In this document: positions 26,485 through 36,384 of the stretch, one piece after another
How positions within the stretch are numbered: position 1 is the first letter of the stretch
Layout of the letters: the number at the start of each line of letters is the position of its first letter
NCBI RefSeq assembly: GCF_000332155.1
Contig: NZ_KB235904.1
Location: forward strand, 1,324,590 to 1,388,589
Length of the DNA: 64,000 nt
Source: Kamptonema formosum PCC 6407
Lineage (GTDB): Bacteria; Cyanobacteriota; Cyanobacteriia; Cyanobacteriales; Microcoleaceae
Direction of reading: 5' to 3'
Notes under the pieces: model-generated
What the model saw: the letters and a program-made list of their open reading frames with translations, nothing else
Databases searched by the model: none
Told to the model about the DNA's origin: nothing
Made by a program: the position numbers and the translations under genes

Positions 26485-27348
26485 GTGAAACTAGCAGTTT
26501 ACGGAAAAGGTGGCATTGGGAAATCGACAACTAGCTGCAACATCTCAGTTGCCTTAGCACGGCGCGGCAAAAAAGTGCTGCAAATTGGCTGCGATCCCAA
26601 GCACGACAGCACATTTACCCTCACAGGCTTCCTGATCCCCACAATTATTGACACCCTTCAGGAGAAAGACTTTCACTACGAAGACGTTTGGCCCGAAGAT
26701 GTCATCTACAAAGGCTACGGCGGCGTTGACTGCGTAGAAGCAGGCGGCCCTCCCGCTGGTGCTGGTTGCGGCGGCTACGTCGTTGGCGAAACTGTAAAAT
26801 TGCTCAAAGAACTCAACGCCTTTGATGAGTACGACATCATCTTGTTTGACGTACTCGGAGACGTAGTTTGCGGCGGTTTTGCTGCCCCCTTAAACTACGC
26901 CGACTACTGCATGATCGTTACCGACAATGGCTTTGATGCCTTATTTGCTGCCAATCGGATCGCCGCCTCAGTGCGCGAAAAAGCTCGGACTCACCCTCTA
27001 CGCCTCGCCGGACTAATCGGCAATCGTACCTCCAAGCGCGACTTGATCGAAAAGTATATAGAGACAGTACCCATGCCAGTGCTAGAAGTGCTGCCTCTGA
27101 TCGAAGATATTCGGATTTCCCGCGTCAAAGGCAAAACACTGTTTGAAATGGCAGAGAGCGATCCCTCTCTGAACTACGTCTGCGATTACTACCTAAACAT
27201 CGCCGATCAGATATTGGCCTGTCCCGAAGGTGTAGTACCCAACGACACCCCCGATCGCGAACTATTTTCTTTGTTGTCTGACTTTTACCTCAATCCTGCA
27301 CCTCAAGTTGCCAGAGAGGAAGAAGAGCTAGACCTGATGATGGTTTAA
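26485..27348 (+). CDS. chlL: Light-independent protochlorophyllide reductase, iron-sulfur ATP-binding subunit ChlL
   Basis: Nitrogenase NifH-like ATPase that passes electrons to ChlN-ChlB to reduce protochlorophyllide in the dark. P-loop GKGGIGKS at 8-15; the Cys ligands for the intersubunit 4Fe-4S cluster are Cys95 (GAGCGGY) and Cys129 (DVVCGGF). [15 protein letters not shown] and the switch [12 protein letters not shown] are canonical. Length 287 is normal. GTG start at 26485 with AGGAG eight bases upstream. First gene of chlL-DUF5331-chlN; chlB is not in the window. Confidence 0.98.
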   Translation: MKLAVYGKGGIGKSTTSCNISVALARRGKKVLQIGCDPKHDSTFTLTGFLIPTIIDTLQEKDFHYEDVWPEDVIYKGYGGVDCVEAGGPPAGAGCGGYVVGETVKLLKELNAFDEYDIILFDVLGDVVCGGFAAPLNYADYCMIVTDNGFDALFAANRIAASVREKARTHPLRLAGLIGNRTSKRDLIEKYIETVPMPVLEVLPLIEDIRISRVKGKTLFEMAESDPSLNYVCDYYLNIADQILACPEGVVPNDTPDRELFSLLSDFYLNPAPQVAREEEELDLMMV

Positions 27349-27383
27349 TAGGTCTAGCATTTCAGGATGAGGAGATAGAGGTC

Positions 27384-28712
27384 ATGGCTTTTTTTGAAGA
27401 CTTATCAGGTACTTTAAAACAAAAGTGGTTGCAGTATTACCAAGCCAATCGTTCCTGGCTGGTACTCCAAATGCAGGTACAGTCGGTATCAACCCCCGAC
27501 GGGGGCAGGCGGCCTCCCTCTTATCTCATCCTGGGAGTTCTCAACGCACTCGAACCGAATCTGGAACAGTTAATGTTGCCTTTTACTAGGCTTAACCCAG
27601 ATCCAGAAACGTTGATTGAGGTTTTAGGGTTAAATTTTGACCCTGATGTTGCCTTGGGCATTTCTTCGTCAGAGGTAGTACCACCTGCGATCGCATCTGT
27701 GCCAACTGTAACCGCAAGACCTGCCCAAGCACCCCCAGTAGTGCCTCCAACTCCCAGCGCTGCACCCGCAGCCGTTCCAGCAGCAACAACGCCCGCTGCC
27801 GACAATTCTAATGTTATGGGCGGTATCGGCTTAGCAGCAGCCGGAGTTGCCGGAGTTGCCGGAGTCGCGGCAGTAACTTCTGCACTGATCTCGTCTGATG
27901 AGGAATCATTTGGGGATTTGGATCTGGAAGAAGAGTCAGATGACTTAGCTGGCATGGGCTTAGATGACATGGAAGAAGAGTCAGATGACTTAGCTGGCAT
28001 GGGCTTAGGTGACATGGAAGAAGAGTCAGATGACTTAGCTGGCATGGGCTTAGGTGACATGGAGGAAGAGTCAGATGACTTAGCTGGCATGGGCTTAGGT
28101 GACATGGAAGAAGAGTCAGATGACTTAGCTGGCATGGGTCTAGGTGACATGGAAGAAGAGTCAGATGACTTAGCTGGCATGGGTCTAGGTGACATGGAAG
28201 AAGAGTCAGATGACTTAGCTGGCATGGGTCTAGGTGACATGGAGGAAGAGTCAGATGACTTGGGCGGCATGGGCTTAGGTGACATGGAGGAAGAGTCAGA
28301 TGATGATGAGTTTGGGGTATCAGCCTCCGATGACTTGGATGGGTTCGGTGGACTAGAGGAAGATGCCGATGATGAGTTTGGGCTATCGGTTTCTGAGGAG
28401 TCTGAGGAGATAGTTGTCGCGAGTGCAGATCCTTTTGGGGAAGAAGACGATGATTTCGTGCCAGAATCCATACCCGATCCCTTTGGGGAAGCAACCTCAG
28501 ATGACCTAGATATGGATCTGGGGGGTTTGGATGAGGAAGATGACGATTTTGGCGGCTTGTCCTTATCAGATGACTTGGATGAGATCGGGCTTGATGCTCT
28601 AGGCGAAGCAACATCTGGAGATGCTGATGAAGCCGATCTAGATGCCTTGGGACTAGATGACGATGCCGATGAGGATGAAGAAATTTCTGGGTTCTTATCG
28701 GACTTTAAGTAA
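27384..28712 (+). CDS. DUF5331 family protein with eight acidic 15-residue repeats
   Basis: The N-terminal 95 residues (MAFFEDLSGTLKQKWLQYYQ, then PSYLILGVLNALEPNLEQLMLPFTRLNPD) match the cyanobacterial DUF5331 family found between chlL and chlN. Then come an Ala/Pro-rich linker (about 96-160), a hydrophobic Gly/Ala stretch (about 145-165, possibly one membrane segment) and residues 182-301 made of eight perfect-length repeats of EEESDDLAGMGLGDM. The tail remains very acidic (DEDD/EESEE). The protein is therefore strongly negative and probably disordered in its C-terminal two thirds. It starts 35 bp after chlL with AGGAGATAGAGG upstream, so it is co-transcribed. Role unknown; a link to the reductase is inferred only from position. 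Confidence 0.8.
   Translation: MAFFEDLSGTLKQKWLQYYQANRSWLVLQMQVQSVSTPDGGRRPPSYLILGVLNALEPNLEQLMLPFTRLNPDPETLIEVLGLNFDPDVALGISSSEVVPPAIASVPTVTARPAQAPPVVPPTPSAAPAAVPAATTPAADNSNVMGGIGLAAAGVAGVAGVAAVTSALISSDEESFGDLDLEEESDDLAGMGLDDMEEESDDLAGMGLGDMEEESDDLAGMGLGDMEEESDDLAGMGLGDMEEESDDLAGMGLGDMEEESDDLAGMGLGDMEEESDDLAGMGLGDMEEESDDLGGMGLGDMEEESDDDEFGVSASDDLDGFGGLEEDADDEFGLSVSEESEEIVVASADPFGEEDDDFVPESIPDPFGEATSDDLDMDLGGLDEEDDDFGGLSLSDDLDEIGLDALGEATSGDADEADLDALGLDDDADEDEEISGFLSDFK
27927..28286 (+). repeat. Coding minisatellite, 8 x 45 bp
   Basis: Eight units of 45 bp with few substitutions (GGC/GGT, TTA/CTA, GAA/GAG and one GAT for GGT) encode EEESDDLAGMGLGDM. The near-identity of the DNA units points to recent unit expansion, so copy number may vary between strains. 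Long open frames on the opposite strand here are a by-product of the periodicity. Confidence 0.9.
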
Positions 28713-28903
28713 GGGTTGTATTCAACTTAAGAGTTGTTGCCTAGATCGTTGATGGTTCGGGGTGGAGTACCCATCGCTCTCGTCGTTGTTAAGTTTGGAA
28801 TTGCGAATTAACTCAATATTCAAAACTTGCTTACGGACGGAGAAACACCACCCCTACAAATCATCTCAGGCGCTTAACTCGAATTGTGAAGGAAGCAATC
28901 TGA

Positions 28904-29019
28904 TATAGCAACCGCCAAGGCAGTTAGGACACTCGATCGTGGCTGAAACCATTGACTCTCTTTCCCTTCTTTCCCTAGCCTCTAGCCCCTAGCCCCTAAC
29001 CGCCCTGGCGGTTGCTATA
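28904..29019. repeat. 116-bp element with 24-bp terminal inverted repeats (MITE-like)
   Basis: 28904-28927 and 28996-29019 are inverted copies with two mismatches; the outer 14 bp (TATAGCAACCGCCA / TGGCGGTTGCTATA) are perfect. The inside carries GCCCCTA heptamers (about 28977-29000). No coding capacity; no clear target duplication. Confidence 0.7.
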
Positions 29020-29060
29020 ACTCAAAATTACTGATTTTGACTGTGCAGTTTGGGGAAATG

Positions 29061-29098
29061 AATCCCCACCCTGAAGGCGGTATGTACTTCAGGGAGGG
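29061..29098. repeat. Hairpin resembling an IS200/IS605 right end
   Basis: CCCTGAAG (29069-29076) pairs with CTTCAGGG (29087-29094), flanked by CCCCA and AGGG that extend the stem with a mismatch. A GAATCCCC-ACC...GGG layout is common at the ends of TnpB-type elements in cyanobacteria. No transposase is near, so at most a remnant or a small non-autonomous copy. Confidence 0.35.
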
Positions 29099-29157
29099 TT
29101 TGTTTGCTCAAATTAGGAATTACGCACTAATAAACAATTAAACGGAGAAAATTTTAG

Positions 29158-30564
<1,407 letters not shown>

Positions 30565-30578
30565 TAGTTTTGAGGTGG

Positions 30579-30619
30579 TAGCGATAGGTTTAATGCTGAT
30601 AGTTTGAAACCTATCGCTA
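30579..30619 (+). terminator. Hairpin after chlN
   Basis: TAGCGATAGGTTT (30579-30591) pairs perfectly with AAACCTATCGCTA (30607-30619), followed by ATTTATTTAAAAC. It starts 14 bases after the chlN stop. The T-tract is imperfect, so termination may be partial. It could also serve the HEPN gene ending at 30676 from the other side. Confidence 0.65.
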
Positions 30620-30675
30620 ATTTATTTAAAACTAACAGAACTTAGAGAAATTTGGAGCTAAAATGTTGTTGTGGG

Positions 30676-31287
30676 TTATAAAATATTGTGTATGCTTTCA
30701 ACAACTTGCTCTAGGAAGTCAATCGCCTCATTGACTAATAGTTCGTCAATAGGCCAGCGATTACCTATTGATAATGTAGGATCTATATCTGCTTCGTGAG
30801 CAATCTTATTCCTACGATCGATAATGAGATTTAATTGTTGTTTAATCTGAGGATCTTTAGCTGGTCTACCCATGCTCATAGAGACTTCTTCCCATAACTT
30901 TTTATCACAAATCAGCCGGATAGCATCAGCTATAGCTTCTGGTTGCTGGAAACTTTTATAGCTGTGGCGTTGACGAATTTCATCTTCTAACCAGGCATCA
31001 ATATTTTGTCCTGCATTTATACCTGCGCGAGCACTACCTAATGAAAGCTGAAATCGGGAAAATGCTGGAGGTTCAGGACGTTGGCCGCGATGAATTTCTA
31101 ACATTCCTATCCTGACAACTTCGTGAATATAGTAGTCTAAAGCGCTAACTGCTAGAACAAGTGCGGCTCTTAAAATATCTGAAATATCCAGAACACTGGT
31201 AGCTTGAGCTTTGAGAGAGTTATGTAAAGCAATTAGATCGCGAACGCGGGTAATACTGATGCGAAATTGATCAATTGCTGACTGCAT
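30676..31287 (-). CDS. HEPN domain protein (RiboL-PSP-HEPN type), 203 aa
   Basis: An all-helical protein with the HEPN RNase signature R-x4-H: Arg159...His164 (DRRNKIAHEAD). ALDYYIHEVVR (49-59) and the whole length fit the RiboL-PSP-HEPN group. HEPN proteins are commonly metal-independent RNases in toxin-antitoxin and phage-defence systems. Its ATG (31287) lies inside the end of the ParA gene (17-base overlap), so the two are translated together. Cytoplasmic. RNase activity and target are inferred. Confidence 0.8.
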   Translation of the reverse strand: MQSAIDQFRISITRVRDLIALHNSLKAQATSVLDISDILRAALVLAVSALDYYIHEVVRIGMLEIHRGQRPEPPAFSRFQLSLGSARAGINAGQNIDAWLEDEIRQRHSYKSFQQPEAIADAIRLICDKKLWEEVSMSMGRPAKDPQIKQQLNLIIDRRNKIAHEADIDPTLSIGNRWPIDELLVNEAIDFLEQVVESIHNIL

Positions 31288-32320
31288 GGCACGTTAACTC
31301 AATTACTCTGTCTGCCAGTGTGGAAAAAACTTTTTTGAACTCTTCTTGTGCTCTTAGAGTCTTTTTAAGAATTATACCAGACTGCCCTATTTGATCTCGC
31401 GTGAGAGCAAAAATTGGTGTTTGCTTCTCTTGAGACTTAGCAATCAGGCTGTTAAAATCAGAAATTTTTGCAAGGCAGAAATCACTACTGATTTCTTGAG
31501 TTCTGTATATCTTTTTAGCTAGGAGCATATTATTTTGTCGCAAAGATGGCCCTAATCTAGTAGAAACAGCTACTTTAATTTCATCAATCCACTTTGGAAA
31601 AACCGCAGCAGGCTCTCCATTTATGATTGTATAGTTTTGAAGAATAGTCCCAAGTAAGCGCGGTGTAACTTTGGGAAATGGATAGTCAGCTTCTTTTAAA
31701 ATCCTGATTTCTGAAGCTTTTTGAGCCCAGGCATACCATTTTGGCAAAATTGTTGCCAAAGAATCAATTGCCATTACTGAAAAAAAGTCAGGACTGGTAG
31801 GAAGGATAAAAAAATCACTGGTCATCAGTAGGTTTTGATTGATTGAGCTTAAACTTGGACTCATATCAATCAATAGATAATCGGCCTCAAATTTGTCTGC
31901 TGTTTTCTGCAAAAGATATGAAATTGAACCAGGTAAGTTTTTCAATGCTTTAATTGAACCAGTTAGCTCCTGTGCCATGCCTAATGTTACCTCATATTCA
32001 GCAAATCCCACATGACCAGGCAATAAAAACAAACCATCACACTTTTCTACTGGTAAACAATCTACAGCCTCAATTAGCTTAGGTCTTGATTCAAATGCAG
32101 GTGCTAAACCTGATTTAATATTCTGTTCTTTTTTATAGACTTCCTCTAGGTCTTCCTTAGTTGAAAATCCTAAAACCATTCCTGTGAGGTTACATTGTGG
32201 ATCTGCATCTACTAAGATTACTTTTTTTCCTTTGGTGGCTAACATCCATCCCAAGTTGAATGTAGTTGTGGTTTTACTAACACCACCCTTGTGATTAAAT
32301 AGAGCAATTTTCTGAACCAT
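31271..32320 (-). CDS. ParA/MinD-type ATPase paired with HEPN gene (349 aa)
   Basis: Deviant Walker A KGGVSKTTT (11-19), VDADPQCNLT with Asp38/Asp40, and the LIDMSPSLSSIN Walker B region. This is the dimerising ParA fold. Longer than minimal ParA: an added segment near 60-110 and a C-terminal part (about 270-349) with IFALTRDQIGQSGIILKK. There is no ParB gene or parS-like cluster beside it, and the partner is a HEPN protein, so plasmid-type partitioning is unlikely. Good start: AGGAGAAGAAAATG. A regulatory or sensor ATPase controlling the HEPN protein is inference. Confidence 0.88.
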   Translation of the reverse strand: MVQKIALFNHKGGVSKTTTTFNLGWMLATKGKKVILVDADPQCNLTGMVLGFSTKEDLEEVYKKEQNIKSGLAPAFESRPKLIEAVDCLPVEKCDGLFLLPGHVGFAEYEVTLGMAQELTGSIKALKNLPGSISYLLQKTADKFEADYLLIDMSPSLSSINQNLLMTSDFFILPTSPDFFSVMAIDSLATILPKWYAWAQKASEIRILKEADYPFPKVTPRLLGTILQNYTIINGEPAAVFPKWIDEIKVAVSTRLGPSLRQNNMLLAKKIYRTQEISSDFCLAKISDFNSLIAKSQEKQTPIFALTRDQIGQSGIILKKTLRAQEEFKKVFSTLADRVIELTCHAVSN

Positions 32321-32465
32321 TTTCTTCTCCTGCTTTGACAGGGGCTAGTAGCTTTAGCTTGTAGCTAACTAATCTTTAAGTATAGCACATTGTTAGAAAA
32401 TATCAGGAATTAGGCAGGCTACTAATTAAATGAGTAGAATATAGTAGTTAAATTCCTCTACATTT

Positions 32466-33620
32466 TTAATCAGCTATCTTTTTAACAAAAATTTGATGAG
32501 ATTGATGAACAAGCTGAATTTTATTACAAAAACTTGCCATAAAAGCATCAATCCCAATCTTAGTATTTTGATGAGGAAATTCTCGAAAAACATGATCGTA
32601 ATCATCAAAAATCATCAAACCTCCTATCTTGAGAAGTCCCCAACTTAAAAGGGTATCTTCTAGTACATCGCAAGCTAAATGAGAGCCGTCAATATAGATA
32701 ATATCAAAGCTATCAAAGGGAATTTCCCGCAATGCTGCTCTCGATTTGTTGACAATTTTTGTGACTTTTGCTATGCTTTCAGTCAGGACAATGTTAAAGT
32801 CAAATCTTGCTTCTATAGACTCTTTAGTATCGCTTGCTTCTAGTTCAGTTCCTCCACCGCCTTCAAATGTATCGATACAGGTAATTTGCGACGAGGGATG
32901 AGTGAGAATATTGTTTAATAGCCAACAAGTAGACCTCCCTTCCCAACTTCCTATTTCTAGTATGTTTAAATCGGGTTGATTGCGAAAACACATTAAATAC
33001 TCTTGCCAGATTGCGAGATTTCTGCTAAACCAATCTTGACTAAATTTATATCCTTTTTGCTTAGTTTCAAGTTGATAATTTACCCTAATGAGCATCTGCT
33101 CTACTTGCGCTAAGTTAGGTTGAATTTGTAGTGCTTTTTGAAAAAAATGTTGTGCTTTTTCGGGTTGCTTTTGTACAAAAGATGCCATTCCTGCATTAAA
33201 GTAAATGCCAAGCAAGTCAGCGGGAGCAAGTTCTTGTCCTATTTGTAATGCTTTTTCGTATTGCAGGGTTGCTTGCTGAATTTGACCCTGTTGATAGAAG
33301 GCATTCCCTTGAATATTGTAGGCTATTGCTATTTTATTTCTAAGTTCTCTAAATCCCTGAACTTGATTGATTCCTTCGCAGGTTAAGCAAGTCTGAACAA
33401 AGTCATCAAAGGGATTAATTAGGGCTATTTTCCATAAGGTTTGCAGCAAGAGATTGGCATTAACATTAATGTTGTTTTGAGATAAGATTAGTTGATTTGC
33501 TTGCAGTAGCGCCAGTTTTCCAGAGATAGGTATTGCTGTTGATTGTGCAGACTCAATAGAAGATAGTGCCAAGGATAATAGATCGTTAAAGGTAGTCGGC
33601 TCTAGTCCATTAGTTGTCAT
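32466..33620 (-). CDS. TPR protein with class I SAM-dependent methyltransferase domain (384 aa)
   Basis: Residues 100-172 are two tetratricopeptide repeats (YNIQGNAFYQQGQIQQATLQYEKAL and YFNAGMASFVQKQ...FFQKALQIQPN). From about 215 follows a Methyltransf_24-type domain: motif I LEIGSWEGRST (221-231), acidic CID (248-250), then SFDIIYIDGSH and GLLKIGGLMIFDDY. Such proteins in cyanobacteria often modify glycans or small molecules; the substrate is not evident. It lies 17 bp after cobO on the same strand, so likely co-transcribed with it, though no shared pathway is apparent. Confidence 0.85.
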   Translation of the reverse strand: MTTNGLEPTTFNDLLSLALSSIESAQSTAIPISGKLALLQANQLILSQNNINVNANLLLQTLWKIALINPFDDFVQTCLTCEGINQVQGFRELRNKIAIAYNIQGNAFYQQGQIQQATLQYEKALQIGQELAPADLLGIYFNAGMASFVQKQPEKAQHFFQKALQIQPNLAQVEQMLIRVNYQLETKQKGYKFSQDWFSRNLAIWQEYLMCFRNQPDLNILEIGSWEGRSTCWLLNNILTHPSSQITCIDTFEGGGGTELEASDTKESIEARFDFNIVLTESIAKVTKIVNKSRAALREIPFDSFDIIYIDGSHLACDVLEDTLLSWGLLKIGGLMIFDDYDHVFREFPHQNTKIGIDAFMASFCNKIQLVHQSHQIFVKKIAD

Positions 33621-33637
33621 TTGTGGAAGTTATGTAT

Positions 33638-34300
33638 TTAATACTCGATACCTGGTTGAGCTTTAACACCTTGCTCTTTAAAAGGATGTTTAACTAAAGT
33701 CATTTCTGTTACTAAATCTGCCCGTTCTATGAGTCCTGCTGGTGCGCCTCTACCTGTTAAAATAATGTGAGATAGTTCTGGTTTTTCTTCCAGTCCTGCT
33801 AGCACTTGCTCGACTTGCAAATAACCTAATTTTAGTGCTATATTGATTTCATCAAGCAAGACTAATCTAAAGTCAGAATTACGGATAAATGTTAAGGATT
33901 TTCCCCATGCTTGTTGAGCTTTTTCAATGTCGCGATCGCGGTCTTGGGTTTCCCAGGTGAAGCCTTCTCCCATTGCATGAAATTCTAGCTGGTTTTCCCA
34001 CTTCTCAAAAACGGCTTTTTCTGCGGGTTCCCAGGCTCCTTTGATAAATTGTACTATGGCGACGCGGTAGCCGTGACCAAGCGATCGCAGCACCATTCCC
34101 AAGGCGGCCGTCGTCTTCCCTTTACCGTTACCAGTGTTGACGATAATTAAACCTTTTTCCCCTGATTTTTCAGCAATGCGTTGGTCTTGTACTTCTTTGC
34201 GACGCTGCATTTTCTGCTTGTGTTGTTCGGGGGTAAGGGAATTTGCGCGATCGCTTGTTTGATTTAATTCAATCTCAGTATTTGTTTGCATCAGATTCAT
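33638..34300 (-). CDS. cobO: Cob(I)yrinic acid a,c-diamide adenosyltransferase
   Basis: CobO/BtuR family: transfers the 5'-deoxyadenosyl group from ATP to cobalt in corrinoid synthesis. P-loop NTGNGKGKTTA (Walker A about 57-63 from ATG 34300), VAIVQFIKGAW, VLLDEINIALKLGYL and LTGRGAP are all diagnostic. ATG at 34300 or 34291 is likely; an upstream TTG (34327) only adds residues of poor quality. Length about 220 is normal. No other cobalamin gene is near. Confidence 0.93.
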   Translation of the reverse strand: MNLMQTNTEIELNQTSDRANSLTPEQHKQKMQRRKEVQDQRIAEKSGEKGLIIVNTGNGKGKTTAALGMVLRSLGHGYRVAIVQFIKGAWEPAEKAVFEKWENQLEFHAMGEGFTWETQDRDRDIEKAQQAWGKSLTFIRNSDFRLVLLDEINIALKLGYLQVEQVLAGLEEKPELSHIILTGRGAPAGLIERADLVTEMTLVKHPFKEQGVKAQPGIEY

Positions 34301-34329
34301 TAAGTAATATTTATACAATTTTATCAAAA

Positions 34330-34908
34330 TTAGTCCCAGATTGTTTGCAAGTTGAGAACAAATCCGGGTAAAACATCTTCTCCTGATAATTCTATTGGAG
34401 ATTGCAGCACTTCCACCTCTTGTCCTTGACGATAGATTTCGACTCGGCGGGTTTTGCGATTAATTAACCAGCTGAGTCTGACACCATTATCGATATATTC
34501 TTGCAGTTTAGATTGTGTTTCTTTGAGCGTATCAGTTGGTGACATTAACTCTAAAACAAAATCTGGGGCAATTGGTGGAAATTTTTCTTTTTGTTCCGGT
34601 GTAAGTGTATCCCATCTTTCTTGTTTAATCCAAGAGACATCGGGGGAACGATCTGCACCGTTAGGTAGTTTAAAGCAAGTGGAAGAGTCAAAACAAACTC
34701 CTAGTTTAGTTTGTCGATTCCAAATTCCAAAATCAACTGATATTTCAAAATTACGATTTCCAGTTTCTCCTCCCGTCGGTGGCATGACAATTATTTCTCC
34801 TTTGGCATTACGTTCAAATTTGACATTGGGGTTGTCTTGGCACAGTTGATAAAATTGTTCGTCGGTTATTTTGATGACAGAATTGAAATCTATGGTGACA
34901 GCGTTCAT
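34330..34908 (-). CDS. Uma2 family putative restriction endonuclease-fold protein
   Basis: Uma2 (DUF820) proteins have a PD-(D/E)XK-like fold and are greatly expanded in cyanobacteria; no activity is established. Landmarks: FYQLCQDNPNVKFERNAKGE, PPTGGETGNRN, RSPDVSWI and PDFVLELMSPTDTLKETQSK, where the Asp and Glu of the fold lie. ATG 34908 begins the domain; the frame extends further upstream only into the paralogue's tail. Next to an almost identical paralogue, 31 bp away. Confidence 0.9.
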   Translation of the reverse strand: MNAVTIDFNSVIKITDEQFYQLCQDNPNVKFERNAKGEIIVMPPTGGETGNRNFEISVDFGIWNRQTKLGVCFDSSTCFKLPNGADRSPDVSWIKQERWDTLTPEQKEKFPPIAPDFVLELMSPTDTLKETQSKLQEYIDNGVRLSWLINRKTRRVEIYRQGQEVEVLQSPIELSGEDVLPGFVLNLQTIWD

Positions 34909-34939
34909 AGTAATAGGGATTTTAGTATTAATAAAATTG

Positions 34940-35515
34940 TTACCAAATTGTTTGCAAGTTGAGAACAAATCCGGGTAAAACATCCTCTCCTGATAATTCT
35001 GTTGGCGATGCTAACACTTCTACCTCTTGTCCTTGGCGATGGATTTCAACTCTCCGGGTTTTGCGGTTAATTAACCAGCCGAGTCTGACACCATTCTCCA
35101 TATATTCTTGCATTTTGGATTGTGTCTCTTTGAGAGTATCAGTCGGCGACATTAATTCTAAGACAAAATCTGGAGAAATTGGCGGGAATTTTTCTTTTTG
35201 TTGGGGAGTGAGTGCATCCCATCTTTCTTGTTTTATCCAAGAAACATCGGGGGAACGATCTGCACCATTTGGGAATTTGAAACAAGTCGAAGAGTCAAAT
35301 ACTTTGCCTAGCTTAGTTTGACGATTCCAAATAACAAAATTTGCATTAATTTCTGAGTTGCAATTTCCGGTTTCTCCTCCTGTAGGTGGCACAATAATTA
35401 TTTCTCCTTTGGCATTACGTTCAAATTTGACATCGGGGTTATCTCGGCACAATTGATAAAATTGGTCGTCAGTTATTTGGACAACAGAGTTAAAGTTTAT
35501 GGTGACAGCGGTCAT
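34940..35515 (-). CDS. Uma2 family protein, tandem paralogue
   Basis: Same layout as its neighbour, beginning MTAVTINFNSVVQITDDQFY, with ERNAKGEIIIVPPTGGETGN, RSPDVSWIKQERWDALTP, FVLELMSPTDTLKETQSKMQ and ending VLPGFVLNLQTIW. The pair is a recent tandem duplication: DNA matches over the whole length, with changes mostly in residues 52-75 (NCNSEINANFVIW against NRNFEISVDFGIW). Confidence 0.9.
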   Translation of the reverse strand: MTAVTINFNSVVQITDDQFYQLCRDNPDVKFERNAKGEIIIVPPTGGETGNCNSEINANFVIWNRQTKLGKVFDSSTCFKFPNGADRSPDVSWIKQERWDALTPQQKEKFPPISPDFVLELMSPTDTLKETQSKMQEYMENGVRLGWLINRKTRRVEIHRQGQEVEVLASPTELSGEDVLPGFVLNLQTIW

Positions 35516-35657
35516 AATTGTTTCTATTTTTATACTATTTTATGCTAAACATAGATGTTGACAATTTTGTGCTAAGTAAGCAGCAAATATTTTAATCTAG
35601 TTTGCGGTAGATATCATTATCATATCAGAGATTAACTAATTTGTCAAAGGTTAAAAA

Positions 35658-36275
35658 TTATGTTTTAATAATTTGATTGATAGATTTTTCTACTGAATAT
35701 TTACAGACACACCAATAATAGAATACGATATTAATCTCGCTAAATAACTTGGGAACTCCCTCTAATAAGCTGGAAATCATCTTGTTTTTTAAGTGCTGGG
35801 AGTCTACTGCGATCGCAAAAAACAATAACCCCACGCCCACTAGCAATACCCCGTAAGGAGTAGATTTTAGTTGCCGCCGAAAAAACCATCCGTAGGAAAA
35901 TAAAGCAAGAGCATAGAAAAAACTAACTCCTAGCTTAGAGATTCCCATTCCTACAAGGTATATATGAATTCTGTAAATTTCATTTAACATGAATCCTCCT
36001 GTCAAAAGAGCCGATGCTAGAATAAATTCCTTGTCTGAATTGCGAGGATTAAAAGTTTTAAGTAGTCCATAGCTAAAAGCACAAACAATGACAGGTACGC
36101 AGCACAATAACTGGAATATGCGAGTTAAAAAAGCGACATTTGGCTGAGGGTAAAACAAAGGATGAAAAAATAAATCCTTGACTTCTAATCCATATAATTT
36201 AGTAAGAATAATTGAAATCCCTACCAGTAGCAAAGATAACGTATTCAGCCAAAATAGAGAGATAAATGTGGACAT
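35658..36275 (-). CDS. Polytopic membrane protein, function unknown (205 aa)
   Basis: Not recognised. About five hydrophobic segments: 7-28, 48-70, 84-103, 110-130 and 142-158, with short polar loops (FNPRNSDKEF, RRQLKSTPYG). No signature motif. It stands alone between a Uma2 gene and the divergent moeA, 109 bp away. Confidence 0.7.
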   Translation of the reverse strand: MSTFISLFWLNTLSLLLVGISIILTKLYGLEVKDLFFHPLFYPQPNVAFLTRIFQLLCCVPVIVCAFSYGLLKTFNPRNSDKEFILASALLTGGFMLNEIYRIHIYLVGMGISKLGVSFFYALALFSYGWFFRRQLKSTPYGVLLVGVGLLFFAIAVDSQHLKNKMISSLLEGVPKLFSEINIVFYYWCVCKYSVEKSINQIIKT

Positions 36276-36384
36276 AAGTGAAGGCTAAAACAATAAGATT
36301 ATCCTAGAATAGCAAAAAATAAATTCCCACTATGGCTACTTTTTTGCTAAACTAACAAAAGTATTATCAGATAGGGGGACAGCG

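Noticed and set aside
26333-26530. Hydrophobic 65-codon frame opposite the chlL start
   Set aside because: It overlaps the chlL start on the other strand, with no ribosome-binding site. The 19-residue hydrophobic end is suggestive but unsupported.
27521-28614. Long open frames on the opposite strand of the DUF5331 repeat gene (Ser/Lys/Pro-rich and His/Pro-rich products)
   Set aside because: They arise from the 45-bp periodicity, which removes stops in other frames. There is no ribosome-binding site and the composition is pure low complexity.
31271-32320. Plasmid partition locus
   Set aside because: A ParA-type ATPase alone is not enough. No ParB gene and no repeated parS-like sites are beside it, and its partner is a HEPN protein.
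34330-34983. Longer N-terminus for the first Uma2 gene
   Set aside because: The extra 25 residues only translate the tail region and gap of the paralogue upstream; the family starts at MNAVTIDFNS.
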